NCBI GenBank assembly: GCA_001683735.1
Contig: LUGG01000038.1
Coordinates: 358,449 to 422,448, forward strand
Length of the DNA stretch: 64,000 nucleotides
Source of the DNA: Grifola frondosa
Lineage: Eukaryota > Basidiomycota > Agaricomycetes > Polyporales > Grifolaceae
Direction of reading: 5' to 3'
Every line of letters begins with the position of its first letter. The stretch's first letter is position 1. A model generated the notes under the pieces. The model was not told the origin of the DNA and made no database searches. It saw nothing but the letters and a program-made list of their open reading frames with translations. Shown piece after piece: positions 1 through 11,442 of the stretch. Both the position numbers and the translations under genes were made by a program.

Positions 1-194
1 TATCATTCTACCACCAAATCACGTATTGTGGAATACTCGCAGAAATATGAAACGTTGTCAGCTACGAATATGGATGAATGCATATAATACGACAGAAACA
101 ATATAAGAGAAAAGTCCTTCGTCTTCTTTCCTCCGCGAGGTCCCGAGAACATGTAACTACTAAGCAAATAGATGAACGTACATTCCGAATGATC

Positions 195-1145
195 TTACGT
201 TCCAACCGCCGCCTGGGCCCCACAAGCTCTCATCACGACGCTATGAGTCGACTTTTCCTGTGCCATACCCGCTCGAGCCCGCATCGCGTTCCTTGCCTTT
301 CTCCTTCTCTTTCTCGGCAGCGATCGGCCAGAAGCGGCACCCGCGGATGTTCCCTCGTCGACGTACAGTCCGTGCTGCTCGATGTAGTCTACAACAGGAG
401 CGGGTAGCAGGTATCGCACGGAAAGGCCGCGTCTCAGGAATAGCCGGACCTTCGTAGACGAAACGTCGTTTTGGATAAGCTGGTGTATAAGATGGATATT
501 GTGCCTCCACCGCGAGAGGCTGTCGATCGCCTGGTCCATGTCCGACCCCGCACGCTCGATGATGAGCACCCCGTACCGACCGAGAATATGGTCCAAATCG
601 GCGTCCGACCACACGCCCGGCTCGCTCATCGTCGCGATCAAGTCCGACCCCGCAAGCAGCATCACGCGGACTTGCTTGCGCTCCCCATCCGCGCCCGCAA
701 CGCCGCCGAGCCGCTCGTTGATCTCATAGTCAAAGTGGTCGAGCACGACGGCCGTGCGCTGGTACGACTGGAACGCCTCCCACGGGTCCACCATCAGCCA
801 CGATGACGTTTGCTCCGCCGCGAGCTCACACATGTTCACGCTGCGGAGTCGCGTGAGCGGTGACTCGGGGCAGGGCGATGCGGCTCACCGGTGGCATGCG
901 TTCAGCAGACCAGGTTTCTTGTACTGGTCGCTCACCGGGCTGAGATACCCGCCGACGATCTCAAACTCGGTGTTCTGACGCACGTAATCCACCGCCATCT
1001 CGAACATGCGTAGGTGCAAGTATGTTACGGGACTGAAGGAGCCACATGCTACCAGTACCAGGGGTTGCTTCGCTGGATTGCGAAGGGTACGGGCGAGACG
1101 GTCGGAGGGGAAGTGATAGTTTGGCGGGTCTGTGAGAGCGGTCAT
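195..1145 (-). CDS. Nicotinamide/nicotinate mononucleotide adenylyltransferase
   Basis: This enzyme joins NMN or NaMN to the AMP moiety of ATP in the last step shared by NAD salvage and de novo synthesis. Two exons fit: 1145-889 and 840-195. They are separated by a 48-nt GTGAGC...CGCAG intron, and splicing gives the family stretch HRVNMCELAAEQ. The nucleotidyltransferase P-loop-like motif appears as ACGSFSPVTYLHLRMFEMA near the N-terminus, and the late SSTKVR signature precedes RGLSVRYLLPAPVVDYI and HGLY. A longer start at 1241 is also open. The start at 1145 (MTALTD) is preferred because the 32 residues before it look unlike the family. The C-terminus carries a basic tail (RKRRRKAR) that could aid nuclear targeting. 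Confidence 0.9.
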
Positions 1146-1924
1146 ATCTGAAGTATGGTGGGAGGGCAGCTGAGGATGTTTTAAGTGGGACGAAGAGGCG
1201 GTATCATGGGAGCCGGGTGCTAGAGTCATACCTTCCCACACTAACCTCGGTCACGATATTAATAAGATAGTTTCAAATTTAATTAATCTAGGTGCGACAA
1301 TCACGCGGGGCTTACCGTAAATTATGAAGAAACTCTATTCTTCCGTCATCGACGCTAGCCGCATTATGGCGAAATTCTCAAGGTCTGTCATATAGCCAGC
1401 GAGGGAAATGTCAGAAGAGGAAAATTTGAACATGTTGTGGTGGCTTCCGATGAGCGCTGCACATCCGACTAGCGCGGGTTTGCCCGATCCGCGTCCTACC
1501 TCAATATATATCTGTTCAATCCGAATTGCTGTAGAAATGTAGCCGCTATAAGTAGCAGAAACGCAGACGCTGCAAAGAATGTACATCACCATAGAATTGA
1601 CACCACTGTGGCAAGAAATACAACATACAGACTACAGACGCACCTTAGTAATGTCGGCCCAAGAGAAGGCAGCTGCTCTGAGACAGCCCGGGCCGCACAG
1701 AGAATGAATCAGCGGATTTGAAAGATAGCGCCACAGAATCTTTCAAACAGCAAAAATCAATAGAGCCACCGGAGACGTCCAATAAAGTTTCGGCAGGAAA
1801 ACAGTGGGCAACATAAATTAAGAACCCTTGGGAATGTGGACATGTCCTTCACAAACATGGCTCAAATCTTGAAGAGGTCGGAAGAACGCCAGCGTCCAAA
1901 CAGATACGACAAAATGAGCAGTTG

Positions 1925-2423
1925 CTACCAGTATTTATAGACCAATAGCCGACGATATCTGAAGCACATCTGAAGGCACAAGAATACATTCTGTGCTGCG
2001 TCGTATTCGATCCATATCGCTGCAGAGCTCTCTGTTATGCTCGAGAAGTGTTGTGAGAAGCAGACTACCAGAAAAACCGAGATAAGCTGAGAGAAATGTA
2101 CATACACTGTATATGTCCAGAGCCAGGTTGGACAGATCTCCCGGTACCAGAATGGAAAGGTGCTTAAGCCATAAAATATTTCCCGAACCAGGGAAAGCGG
2201 GAAGCGCGCGGAAGGAAGAAAATGTGAGTAGAAACGTAGCTAGTCGTGTCAGAGACCACTCAAGACGTTCGAGTGAGTTGATAAGCTGTGAAAGTTGGTC
2301 GAGGTGATGATGTAGTCTCAACAATGCATGATATTCAAGACACGTCGACAGTGCCGTAATGGTCGCTAGATTGCCAGAAGTTCGGTCGTGGTTGAACCAG
2401 TTAGATGATTGAAGAGCGGCATG
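1925..2423 (-). CDS. Unidentified multi-exon gene, membrane-associated protein
   Basis: I do not recognise this gene with certainty. An open stretch of about 165 codons runs from a stop just upstream of 2423 down to 1935. It encodes amphipathic and hydrophobic segments, including LHHHLDQLSQLINSLERLEW and GNILWLKHLSILVPGD. A GTATGT donor follows LALDIYS, with a possible CTCAG acceptor 19 nt later, so the 3' part may be read in another frame. The pattern of an amphipathic N-terminal half, then an 'NILWL' segment, then hydrophobic helices loosely resembles PEX11 peroxisome-division proteins, but this is only a guess from the layout. No convincing initiator methionine was found. Confidence 0.3.
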
Positions 2424-3170
2424 TTAGAAAAAGATCTCTAAGAAAGTAAAGGTGATAATATCGCCGAGTACTTTAGCTTCGAGCACTAGCCGGGCTACAG
2501 ACAATGATCACCAATATGTGACGACTACTTGCATGAAGAAAAATTATCTGACCGCGGATAATCCAAGGTCGATATCAATGTTGTTTGCTGGTTCATTTAA
2601 GCACAGTTTCCCCATGCGAAGGGCACCGCGAGTTTGTACCATATTACTGTATGGCATGATCATGGGACTAACGCGCCGTGTCAAAACACGTCGGTGGCGC
2701 AGCGACCAAAAATGCTGATCTACGGAACCACCACGGTGAATCTAAACGCAACATGATATAGCGACTGACCAACATACCTTGAAGGCCCTTTGGATCATTC
2801 TGGAGTTCATGGCTCATGACTGAACCCAAAAAGTATGTGAAACTAGTGCTGTTTGTCAGAGAGTAACCTTCAAATCCGTCGCATTATGCAGGAATTCATG
2901 CATTCAAAACCCATGACATAGAAACAATATCCAGAGCTGTCTAAGCAAGAAATTGTAGCCAGAGAAGCTTGCACGCTAGGCGTGTCCAAGTCCAGTTCAG
3001 GAACGCCCATGAACGTGGGACAGGCATGACTGCTGTGACGTAATAATATGTCACAACGTCTGGAGGATGGTCTGTCACGGTCGCGGGCTGGTATCAACTC
3101 AGTCCCAAACCACTATCTCAGTCATAGTTTTTGCATACATTGAAGCTAATATCTGTCTTTTCTTGCTTTA
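2424..3170. other. Intergenic, no gene supported
   Basis: Only short overlapping open frames with no recognisable domain or splice chain are seen on either strand. It presumably holds the promoter of the gene starting at 3171. Confidence 0.5.
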
Positions 3171-5068
3171 ATGCGTACTCGAAGACGGAATCATAGCGTT
3201 CTGAAGGACAAGACACCGAGGAATGCGGAGAACACTCCCCGAGCCCCGAAGCGTGACCAGGCGAATCAGGGCTCCGTATTGAAGTCCTTGGTCGCGTCCG
3301 ATGGTCCTTTGAAGCAGCATGTAGATGCCGCGGCGCAGTCAATGGCAGGGGTAGATGATAGGTTGAAAGTGATTCTCACTCCTGCTGCATCGGCGCGTCG
3401 TCTCCCATTGGGAACCATTCTTGTTCAAGCAACGCCATCCAGACACTCATCAGGTGAGGATCACGCACCCTACAATGATATTTACACGACCGATTAACCA
3501 TCGCACCTTGATTATCTGAAATAACAGATGAAGACGAAAGTATAATTAACAGCCCTTCTCCTGTGCGACCGATGGCGCGGGCTGCACTCGCGTCCTTACA
3601 CGCTCAGTCTACGCCATCTGGACCCAGCCGACGTCGACAGCGTCTTCCGCTCAGACCGCTTGCTTCTAGCCCTCGCCACCAAAGTGTCCTACAGAAGCGT
3701 AACATCCGGCAACAGTCTCCGCTGCCACCATCTTCCCCTCCATCATCATTTGTGATCCACCGCGACGACAACTTCGCGATGGGATCTCGAGCTCACATTC
3801 CGTACCCAGATCTCTCCGAAGAAGATGAGGATAAGGAGAATATTGCCGCCGCCACAGAGGGTAGCGTTTACGTGTACAAGGACGAGTCGAGCGAAGACGA
3901 TCCATTTGGATTTTTTGCCGCGGAGAAGAAGCTAAAAGCGATGCGCGAGCGACATCAGCCCCGACCTCTTTCTACCAAGTATAAAGGTAAAGAACGCGCA
4001 GGCACGCGTCGCGCTCCTCTCGGCGAGATTCTTCCCGCCGGGCTTAGCTCACTTCCTGCTCCCATCCCAACACGCATCCCAACACCTACTCCCGTCGACG
4101 AACACAACATCGACGACCTGTACATTGACATCGATCCAGTTCGCCTCCCATCTCCAGCGGAGACCTTGCACACGCCTCTCGATGACGACAAGGAAAACGC
4201 ACCCCCGATAGCGCCACTCCTGCTCGCGGAAATTGCAACCGAGCCCGAGATTATTACTGCTCTCTCCTCTCCGTCCTCCGAAGGATACTCTGACCCGCTA
4301 CGCACGCCACACAAGCACCGCGGCGCGCATAAACGTGATCCGCTATCTTCTCCGCACTTCTCATCCACCACCGCCTCTCCCTCTCCGCTCGACGCACGCT
4401 CTCTCGCAGTCGTTCGTCTTCTCCCTCCCCCGTGAAGCCACTCTCTGCGCTTCGTTTCGTACCCGGCTCGCTGCGCAGAGAGTCGCAGGTGAGGGTAGCA
4501 GAATCAAGCACTGCGGGACGTAAGCGAAAGCGGGCGCAGGATGATGAGAACGATGAGGACAATGAGAACAACGAGAACGAGGCCCCGAAGGTTGCAGCCA
4601 GTAATCTTGATAAGCCGCTACCGAAGAGACGTTCGAAACGTACTTCAGCAACCGTGCGGGGCAGAGGTGGCAGAGGGGCAAAGGCTGCACGTGTGGATAG
4701 CGAGAGCGAGAATGATGAGCAGAGCGAGGTGGGAGGTCGTAGGCAGACGCGAAATGCCACAGGAAGGGGCCGTGGGAGAGGCGGAGGCAGGGGCAGAGGG
4801 CGAGGGAGAGGTCGCGGAAAGACGACTGCAGCGACCGGGCGTGTGATTGCTGGTAAAGGCAAAGGCAAAGGAAAGGGGAAGGAGAAGGCAGGCGAGTATA
4901 TTGACTTGGAGGAAGATGAGGTAGGCATTGTTCGATTATCCGCGAAATTGTGCAAACTGACCCGTGTCATGATAGGAACGAGCGCGTGAGCGGAAGGCTC
5001 GTATCGAGTACTTCCGAAAGCTCGACAAGGAGTATAGTCTTGAGAAAGAAGATGTATATGTAATCTGA
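3171..5068 (+). CDS. Nuclear KEN-box protein with basic RG/KGK tail
   Basis: This is a largely disordered nuclear protein of unknown exact function. The exons are 3171-3453, 3528 to about 4400, about 4400-4920 and 4976-5068. The first intron (3454-3527) and last intron (4921-4975) have clean GT-AG ends and correct phase. Two KEN motifs (EDKENI and DDKENAPP) match the degron read by the anaphase-promoting complex, which suggests cell-cycle-regulated turnover. The middle is acidic, the 3' part has runs of RGRG and KGKG, and a conserved-looking helical tail ends in LEKEDVYVI. Near 4400 the reading shifts by one base (SPLDAR to SRSRSSSPSPVKPL) with no intron to explain it. A sororin-like or other mitotic chromatin factor is possible but not shown. 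Confidence 0.7.
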
Positions 5069-5505
5069 GCTTCTTCGACATTATATGGTATGTTCTAGCA
5101 CATTTTCTGTGGCCGTTCCCTGACCTTTCTGGGCAGATAGCTCGGTGTATGAATATGGCGTAGATATGATTATGCGTTGCCTTTCGATTCGTTGATCAGG
5201 TTGGATACACTACGTGCGTTATATTGTTTGAAGCCCTCGCTAGCTTCTGTTGTATCACTACGGATCATTATATGCGTATCAATGTACTATCCGTTTCATT
5301 GACGATGATCAATATTTCTGTCAATTTTTGTCATGCATACCCTTTATCACAAATATGTGATCAACTCTAAGCTTACAACAACCAGGTGTAGATTAACCCT
5401 CACGAGCTCGTCAAGCAATGACATGCTCCGTGACAATCAGGCCTCCGCGAACGGCATCCCTCTGACGCCAGAGGTCGGGATCCTTGTTGAAGTTCAGAGG
5501 ATATG

Positions 5506-5887
5506 TCACTTCGCCAGCCTACTCGGAATCCACCAGCACGCCTTTTCCACCCGTGTCACTTGTGTTGACATCGCGGAACCCATACCAGTGATATACCGCA
5601 ACAGTGACAGCAAGGAACTTCTTGAGACGCGTGTCGCCCTTGTCGTAAATTGTACTGCCGTCGAGTGGAGCGATGTGCCGACCTCAACAAGTGCAATCAT
5701 CATCTGCATCGCGATCAACAGCCAGTTCTTGCTGGCCGCCATCGTCCTCTCTGTCTTGGAGGGCGGGTTCATCATTCTTGAGTTGGTACAGAAGGTCAGA
5801 GAGGCTACTCATGGCCTTCCGGTCGCTCAAGAGCCAGAACTTTAGCAGCCTGCGTATATGCGTCGCCACTGAAATAACGAGCCTCAC
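5506..5887 (-). pseudogene. Possible degenerate coding fragment
   Basis: The minus strand holds two protein-like pieces in the same frame, separated by one in-frame stop near 5681. One includes SLSDLLYQLKNDEPALQDRE. The other includes DTRLKKFLAVTVAVYHWYGF and ends NTSDTGGKGVLVDSE. A further piece, GEARYFSGDAYTQAAKVLAL, is in another frame just upstream. No family is recognised. It could be a small multi-exon gene with unseen introns, or a relic. Confidence 0.25.
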
Positions 5888-5899
5888 CTAGGATTTCTT

Positions 5900-6790
5900 C
5901 ATTTGACCCTTCTTTTATTCACAAGAACTTGCCTTTGATCATTCAATTATCTGGTAGCGGTCAATTATTTCTTCAACATTCAAGAACAGCTTCACCGTGA
6001 CAATCGATGGAGTTATCCGCAGCGATATTGCGGTCCCGGCGTGGTGAGCTACCGCGCATAGACCACAGCGCCCGTCGTCCGTGCGCAACAAGGGGATCCG
6101 GCTATGAGCAGAATATTCCGCGGAGCAGGAAACAGAGAATGCAAGGCGATGTCCGAGGGCTGCGGCATTTAGATCTCGGTGGCTTTGAGGGCGGTGGGAG
6201 CCTCTTCCCCGGATTTGCACAAGAAGCAGGCACGCCGGGCAGTTGCATGCGAGGCGGGACGCGTCTCCGAGGTTTGGCCATGCGCGTCTCGTCGAGGCGT
6301 TCCGGAGATTTGTGTGCTTGGTGGGGAGGCTGCTGTGCAGGCGAGCATCGATGCACCTGCGAACTCCAGCCACATCCCATAGTTCAAGCGAGCGATGAGA
6401 TATATGCGCCGATTTCCGAGAGCGACGGGTCACCTTCCCTCACGAACAGACAGACCTGCCCGCTCAGCAAGTACGCAAGATCGCTGAGCATGCAAGATCA
6501 CTGAGCATCTGTTGGTGGCGCATACACAGCCTGGACGAGAATAGACGCTCTGCCACAGCTTCATGCCACTTTCACGCCGCAGGCACGTCCGAAAGCAGGA
6601 AGGTCGCGCCCTCGTGAGAACGATCATAGTCATTTGTAAACTTTTGCTACGCCTGCGAATGATCGGTGTCCTGCATAACATGGTTTTAGAGGGATAAGTG
6701 CAGATTCGAGATGTTGGAGTGGCCATGGTAGATTGTCCTTGAACGCCCAAGCACGTCGCACGAGGCACACTGCGTGTCCTCTAGATCAAA
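5900..6790. other. No gene supported
   Basis: Open frames on both strands here are overlapping, lack a splice chain and show no domain. Nothing was assigned. Confidence 0.4.
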
Positions 6791-6800
6791 CTAATATTGT

Positions 6801-7256
6801 GTGGTGCGATGTCTTTTCTGTGGAGCACGCGCGGACACAAGACATTGTCTGAGGGGCGTCCCGGGTCGTCAGCAGGTATGGGTTCGTCTTGGGTTCGTGG
6901 ATGGCCTGGCCATTACGCTCGATCATCCGACCACGAACAAGAGATTGCGGGACATAGCGCGCCGTATGGCGGACAGACAGAAGCAAGGCCAAGAATAGTG
7001 CCAGAGGTGATTGAGATGGGATCAGCGAGGTAGATTTTGCCTATGCGGCACTTTGCAGCACTCGAAAAGGGCCGCGAGATTCGAAAGAGAAGGGGTGCGG
7101 AGGTGGGCGGAGATGGAGGCGGTTCGTGACCGTGCGCGCGTGGTTCGCGTGGAGGATGGAGAACTGGAAAAGGCGAAAGTCGAGAGGAAGGTTGCGTTGA
7201 AGGTGGCGAGAATGTCGGTCACTCGGAGGGTCCTCGGTGGGCGCAAACAAGTTTAG
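6801..7256 (+). CDS. Putative small gene of unknown function
   Basis: The first part reads like a real protein: a CxxC pair (CLFCGA) followed by LGFVDGLAITLDHPTTNKRL and a basic helix ending RMADRQKQGQE. A GT-AG intron (7007-7058, GTGATT...TTGCAG) would join a frame one base away to a charged helical tail (RRWAEMEAVRDRARVVR...) ending at 7256. The two parts are in phase only if one base is shifted in exon 1. No family was recognised, so this is a tentative gene. Confidence 0.3.
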
Positions 7257-7815
7257 ACGGAGGTGCACGCAGAGTGCGCACCGTCTGACCAGGTCCAAGA
7301 CAAAAAATGCGAGGCGAAAGGCTGCGAAAAGATAGTGAGACGGTGGTAGACATGCTGCAAATGGCTGCCTGCTGTTGCTGGGGTGATAATTATACCAGTG
7401 CGATAGACGCCCATTCCAGATAACGGCGCGGCACGTTTCTGGACGAATAAGTGGCCACCGCGCAAACCGTGGCAAGACAAAATCCACGGTGGGAGGTGAG
7501 AAAAATAGGGTATTTGTCGCGGATGAAACTGTTGGAGGGAGCTGTGCGGACGAGTGATGGCAACTTTGTGAGAGAACAGAAAGATCAAGAGGAGTGTTTG
7601 TGTTTGATGTGGTCGGCAGGGGAGGGCAACTGCGGGGACAGAGTCTATAGATGGATGCAGAGATGGACGCCAGGCGCTGCCAGGCGCGGCACCAAGCGAT
7701 ATAAGTCCGGTTCCTTCTTTCCCCATCTTCTCTTCTTCCCAGCATCCTCCATATAAATTTTGTTCTTTTCCTCCTCCAAGTCTCCCCCGACACACGTCCC
7801 TCTTCAGCCCTTCCA
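7257..7815 (+). promoter_or_regulatory. Pyrimidine-rich leader/promoter of the bZIP gene
   Basis: This 560-bp stretch has no supported gene. A long open frame on the opposite strand is a GC-content shadow. A TATA-like GATATAAG at about 7699 and a CT-rich tract (about 7707-7815) lie directly before the ATG at 7816, as is common at fungal transcription starts. Confidence 0.35.
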
Positions 7816-10441
7816 ATGTCCAGACACCTCCCCGCCCTCCAGATGTCGCACATCATCGCTAGCGACGCGCCCCTCACTTCCCCCCTCTCCGACTCCACCC
7901 CTGGGACCAGCTCTACTCCCCCACCATCGACCCCGCCTTCGCCTACTCCTTTGCAGGTATCCCCGCGTCCCCGCCGCTCTCCGTCAACAGCATGAGCGTC
8001 GCCTCCGACTCGCCCATCCCCGCCGCACGCATGCTCAAGAGCACCAGCCGCATGAGCCCGGATACCGCAGAGCCCGAGCAGCAACAGTTGTGCCTGCCGA
8101 CCCATCAAGTGTTCGACTTTCCCGCCGCCGTACCTCCGCAGCCGGAACCCTCTCCGTCGCCCGAGTGCCCATCTACGGCACTCCCCGCAGACGAGTCCCA
8201 CCCGCGGTTGTCCATCTCCATCAACCCGAGTGCCATCCCTGCGAAGCGCGCATCCAGTTCTACTCTTCCTTCGACGAAGAAGGTCCGCGCGTCCGGTGAG
8301 CGGATCACGACAAAGGATTTCGTGCCACCCGATGTGTCCGGTCTCAGCAAGCGCGAGGCGCGCCTGGTCAAGAACCGGGCGGCTGCGTTTCTGAGCAGGC
8401 AGCGCAAGAGGGAGGAGTTTGAGAATATGGAAATGTGAGTTCTTCGTCGCCCATGTTCTCATTTTATTTTCTCGGTATCTTGTTCTGTGGGTTTCGTCTT
8501 CACCGCACATCATTCCCCCACTGCGAGCCTTCATGTGCGCGTTCATGGAACGCCGCCTGCACTCGCACTAACCAAGGCGTGGCGCCTAGCGTGTGTAGTA
8601 CTTGCGTGCCATGGTATGGCACCCCTAATGTGCCGCTGGGCTTTTGGGTTGTCAGGTTGTTATGTGACATGCTGCGCGTACATGGTGTCTGCATGCTCGA
8701 GACTCCTTTTCCACTTTCTCTCCTCGCCCAGGTCCCCTTTGCCGTTCTTCGCCCGCACGCGTTCGCCCGCGGATGACTATACTCCTCGGTACTCCCGCGG
8801 ATTTATCTCTGGCCCCTGCCCTCTACCCTCGGGCACGGCAGCCTCAGTGCAATTCTCCGATACTGTCATTCTCTCGTCCGTGTCATGTCTTTTTCCCTCC
8901 TTCCTCTGCAGAGCCTCGCCCCGCGCTACTGAGTTTTACGACTTGGGCTGGTTGGTATGGTTTCAATCTCGACCAAGTGTCTTTTCAGAGAATTTAGGTG
9001 CAAGACGGCGCCTCCTTCCCCATGGCCAATTATTACATTGCAGCCTTCGTTTCCCAGTGCTACATTTTTTGTGGCTCTAATTTTGGAGGGATGGATTCCC
9101 CCGACTCTCGGTTGTCGCGCTGCGACGTTCATTCTTCGCGTGTGATACTGCTTCGGGCCTGGATGGATTGACCGGCATTCCTGCGAAAGTTCGGCTCGGT
9201 AGCCATCAGGGCCTGCGGAGGCCCCGAGTGCCTGTGCGGATTCTGTGCGCTATTGGCGAGCTTGGAGTGCCTGAATGTGACTGGTATCTTTTTGTTCTTT
9301 CTTTTTCTTTCCTTCGGTTTCGTTCCATCTGTCTGCCGCGGGCATGAAACTTACAATCACATCCCCACAGACGCGTGGCGGAACTGGAGCAGGAGAACGC
9401 GAGGTTAGTCGCGCTCACACAGCGCGGTACCCAGCAGCAACCGGCACAGTCAAAGACACACGACGGTGGCCGAGAGGAGAAGCTGCTGTCGGAGGTGGAA
9501 AAGCTGCGGGCCCAGCTGGCGGCGATACAGCTGCGCGAGCAGGCGTTGTCGGAGGAACTGTCGCACAAGGCAGCGCGGACAGCGCCGGTGAAGACGGAGG
9601 CAGTGGAGGCACCGTTGCGGACGCAGGTGTCTCACAAGAGCGAGAAGTCCGGGGCGAGTCTCGGGCTGATGGTGAGAGCCGTGTCGTGTTCGTGGGTGTT
9701 GGTGTGCTCACTGGTGTGGCGTACGTAGGTGCTGCTTTGCGCACTGCCGACGCTGTTGTCGATGCCGACGCATTCGTCGTTACCCACGACGTTCTCTTTC
9801 CCGCTTTCGGGGTCGTCTTCGCTGCCGCCCTCGTCTGCGTCTGCGTTCGACATGCACACATTCCTCCCCGCGGAGTATGATTGGGCGTTCAACCCGAGCG
9901 CGGGGCACTCGATGGAGCTTGATGTCGACGACAAGCGGAGGATTACTCCATCACCGGTGAAGCGGCTCGAGTTCGTGGATGTGGACACTGAGGCGCTGAA
10001 CCTGGGCCTGAGCGCGCTGGACATCTCTTTTGATGCGCGCCCGGCGGAGGACGGCAAGATCCGCGTACGCATTCACCCCCGTCTCCCTCGTCGGCCCCTC
10101 TCCTTCGTTGTCAGCACAGACGGAGCATGAGGACCAGACGATGTGGAGCGACGCGCCGGCATGGCCGAACGAGTTCCTTGGTGGGACAGACATGATGCCG
10201 ATGGCGACGTCGATGACACTGGACGGGATTGCCTCGCCGACGGACCTGCGTTCCCATCGTTGGCGCAAGCGCCATCGCAGTTCGACTTTGACTTCGACCT
10301 CGGGAGCGAGTACGGTACGGGGCGGCGTTACCGTCACGAGCGTCGACGCCCTCTGGCGGACGGCGGCGCGTGCGCATCGCGCTCAAGAGCATGCCCGCGG
10401 CTGGCCGCGAGGGTGGCGAGTGGGAGGTCGAGGTGTGCTGA
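7816..10441 (+). CDS. bZIP transcription factor, ATF6/CREB3-like, possible membrane tether
   Basis: This is a DNA-binding regulator. After a Ser/Pro-rich activation-type region, the basic region KREARLVKNRAAAFLSRQRK contains the N-x7-R core. The zipper (VAELEQENARL...) is on the next exon, after an unusually long 936-nt intron (8435-9370). A second coil (LLSEVEKLRAQLAA) follows. An intron at 9672-9728 then creates the hydrophobic run GASLGLMVLLCALPTLLSM, and another lies at 10065-10119. The C-terminus (GGEWEVEVC) ends at 10441. This order resembles ER-tethered ATF6/CREB3/bZIP28 factors, so a role in ER stress or lipid response is inferred. Three frame breaks have no intron to explain them: in a C4 run near 7908, near 10240, and at a duplicated TACGG near 10312. 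Confidence 0.75.
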
Positions 10442-11019
10442 TGCATCTGTTTGTGTTTGGTGTGTGTGGTCTTGGATGGATGTCTGGTGTCCCCCGCTCT
10501 TCTCTCTTTTTTTTCTGTTTCATTTATTGTTGTTTCTGTTGTTGTTATTGGCGATTCGATTAATGGTTCGTGTACATACGGTGTCGAGCTCGCGCAAGTC
10601 GGTCAAAAGCAGCAGTAGGTAGTAATTGTCAGGATAGGTAGTATTATGCCGTATGTGTCCCTAGGCTTAGATAGTATGGTACCTCGTCTCTCTTTTCGTT
10701 GTCGAGCACGCTCTCTCGTTGCATCTCCCTCCCTCCCTCCGCTAACTAAATAGTGCATTCATACGCGCACCCGTATACCTACTTGCTACTGCCATACCCC
10801 GCTGTGAACACTCCTGGTTGGTTCGTCTTTGGTTCCGCCCCACCCCTTCGGAAAAGTAATAGTGGATGTGTTCGATTGGGCTGTGCGATGTTGTCCTGTT
10901 GGGTGTTAACAGTGATAGATAATCATTAATAATTCTCCGGCCTGGTGTGTGACGCTGACTGTTCTGAACCATTGGAGGTCTAAAGCTTGTTCCGAGATGT
11001 GGATCTCCTTCCGCGAACT
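10442..11019. other. 3' region of the bZIP gene, no gene
   Basis: A T-rich tract at about 10500-10550 follows the stop and may be part of the 3' UTR. CT-rich simple sequence lies near 10690-10740. No coding sequence is supported. Confidence 0.5.
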
Positions 11020-11424
11020 TCAAGTCCGACGGGACAGAATGTGTTTCGGGACGAGGTGAATGAACACAGTGTTGTCAGAAGTTGACGATGATTGGGAATG
11101 TTCTGCATACCGCGTCACATCCGAGGGCAGGGCATTGAAATATTGACGGCGAGCAACTTCGTATTTGAAATCTGAGAATTTGATAACTCGTGTACATGTT
11201 ACAGACTGCTCATCGTACAACGTACCCTTCCACGGTATCGGATCATAAACAACGCAATTCCAAATATCTTCAAACGAAAAAAGAAGAACATGAAAAGAGT
11301 AAATGACCATACGTAACGACACCATACTTATCCCGCCATTGATCTGGAAGAAGGGAGAACGGAGTATAGTAAGTGGTTGATCTTTATTATCGTGAAAAGA
11401 GGACTCACCGTTCTGATCCTTCAC
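11020..11424 (-). CDS. Unidentified coding stretch downstream of the lectin gene
   Basis: This open minus-strand stretch encodes a protein-like sequence with YDPIPWKGTLYDEQSVTC and FKYEVARRQYFNALPSD. Two short upstream exons with GTGAGT donors could join it to the lectin gene, giving VKDQN + DQWRDKYGVVTY, so it may be an alternative 3' end of that gene rather than a gene of its own. No family was recognised. Confidence 0.3.
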   Translation of the reverse strand: MKDQNGESSFHDNKDQPLTILRSPFFQINGGISMVSLRMVIYSFHVLLFSFEDIWNCVVYDPIPWKGTLYDEQSVTCTRVIKFSDFKYEVARRQYFNALPSDVTRYAEHSQSSSTSDNTVFIHLVPKHILSRRT

Positions 11425-11442
11425 GAGTTTGACTGGGTGTAC

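Noticed and set aside
7041..8546. A 501-codon open frame on the minus strand over the bZIP gene
   Set aside because: It is a GC-driven shadow. The plus strand has the bZIP basic region and correct splice sites, and the minus product shows no domain.
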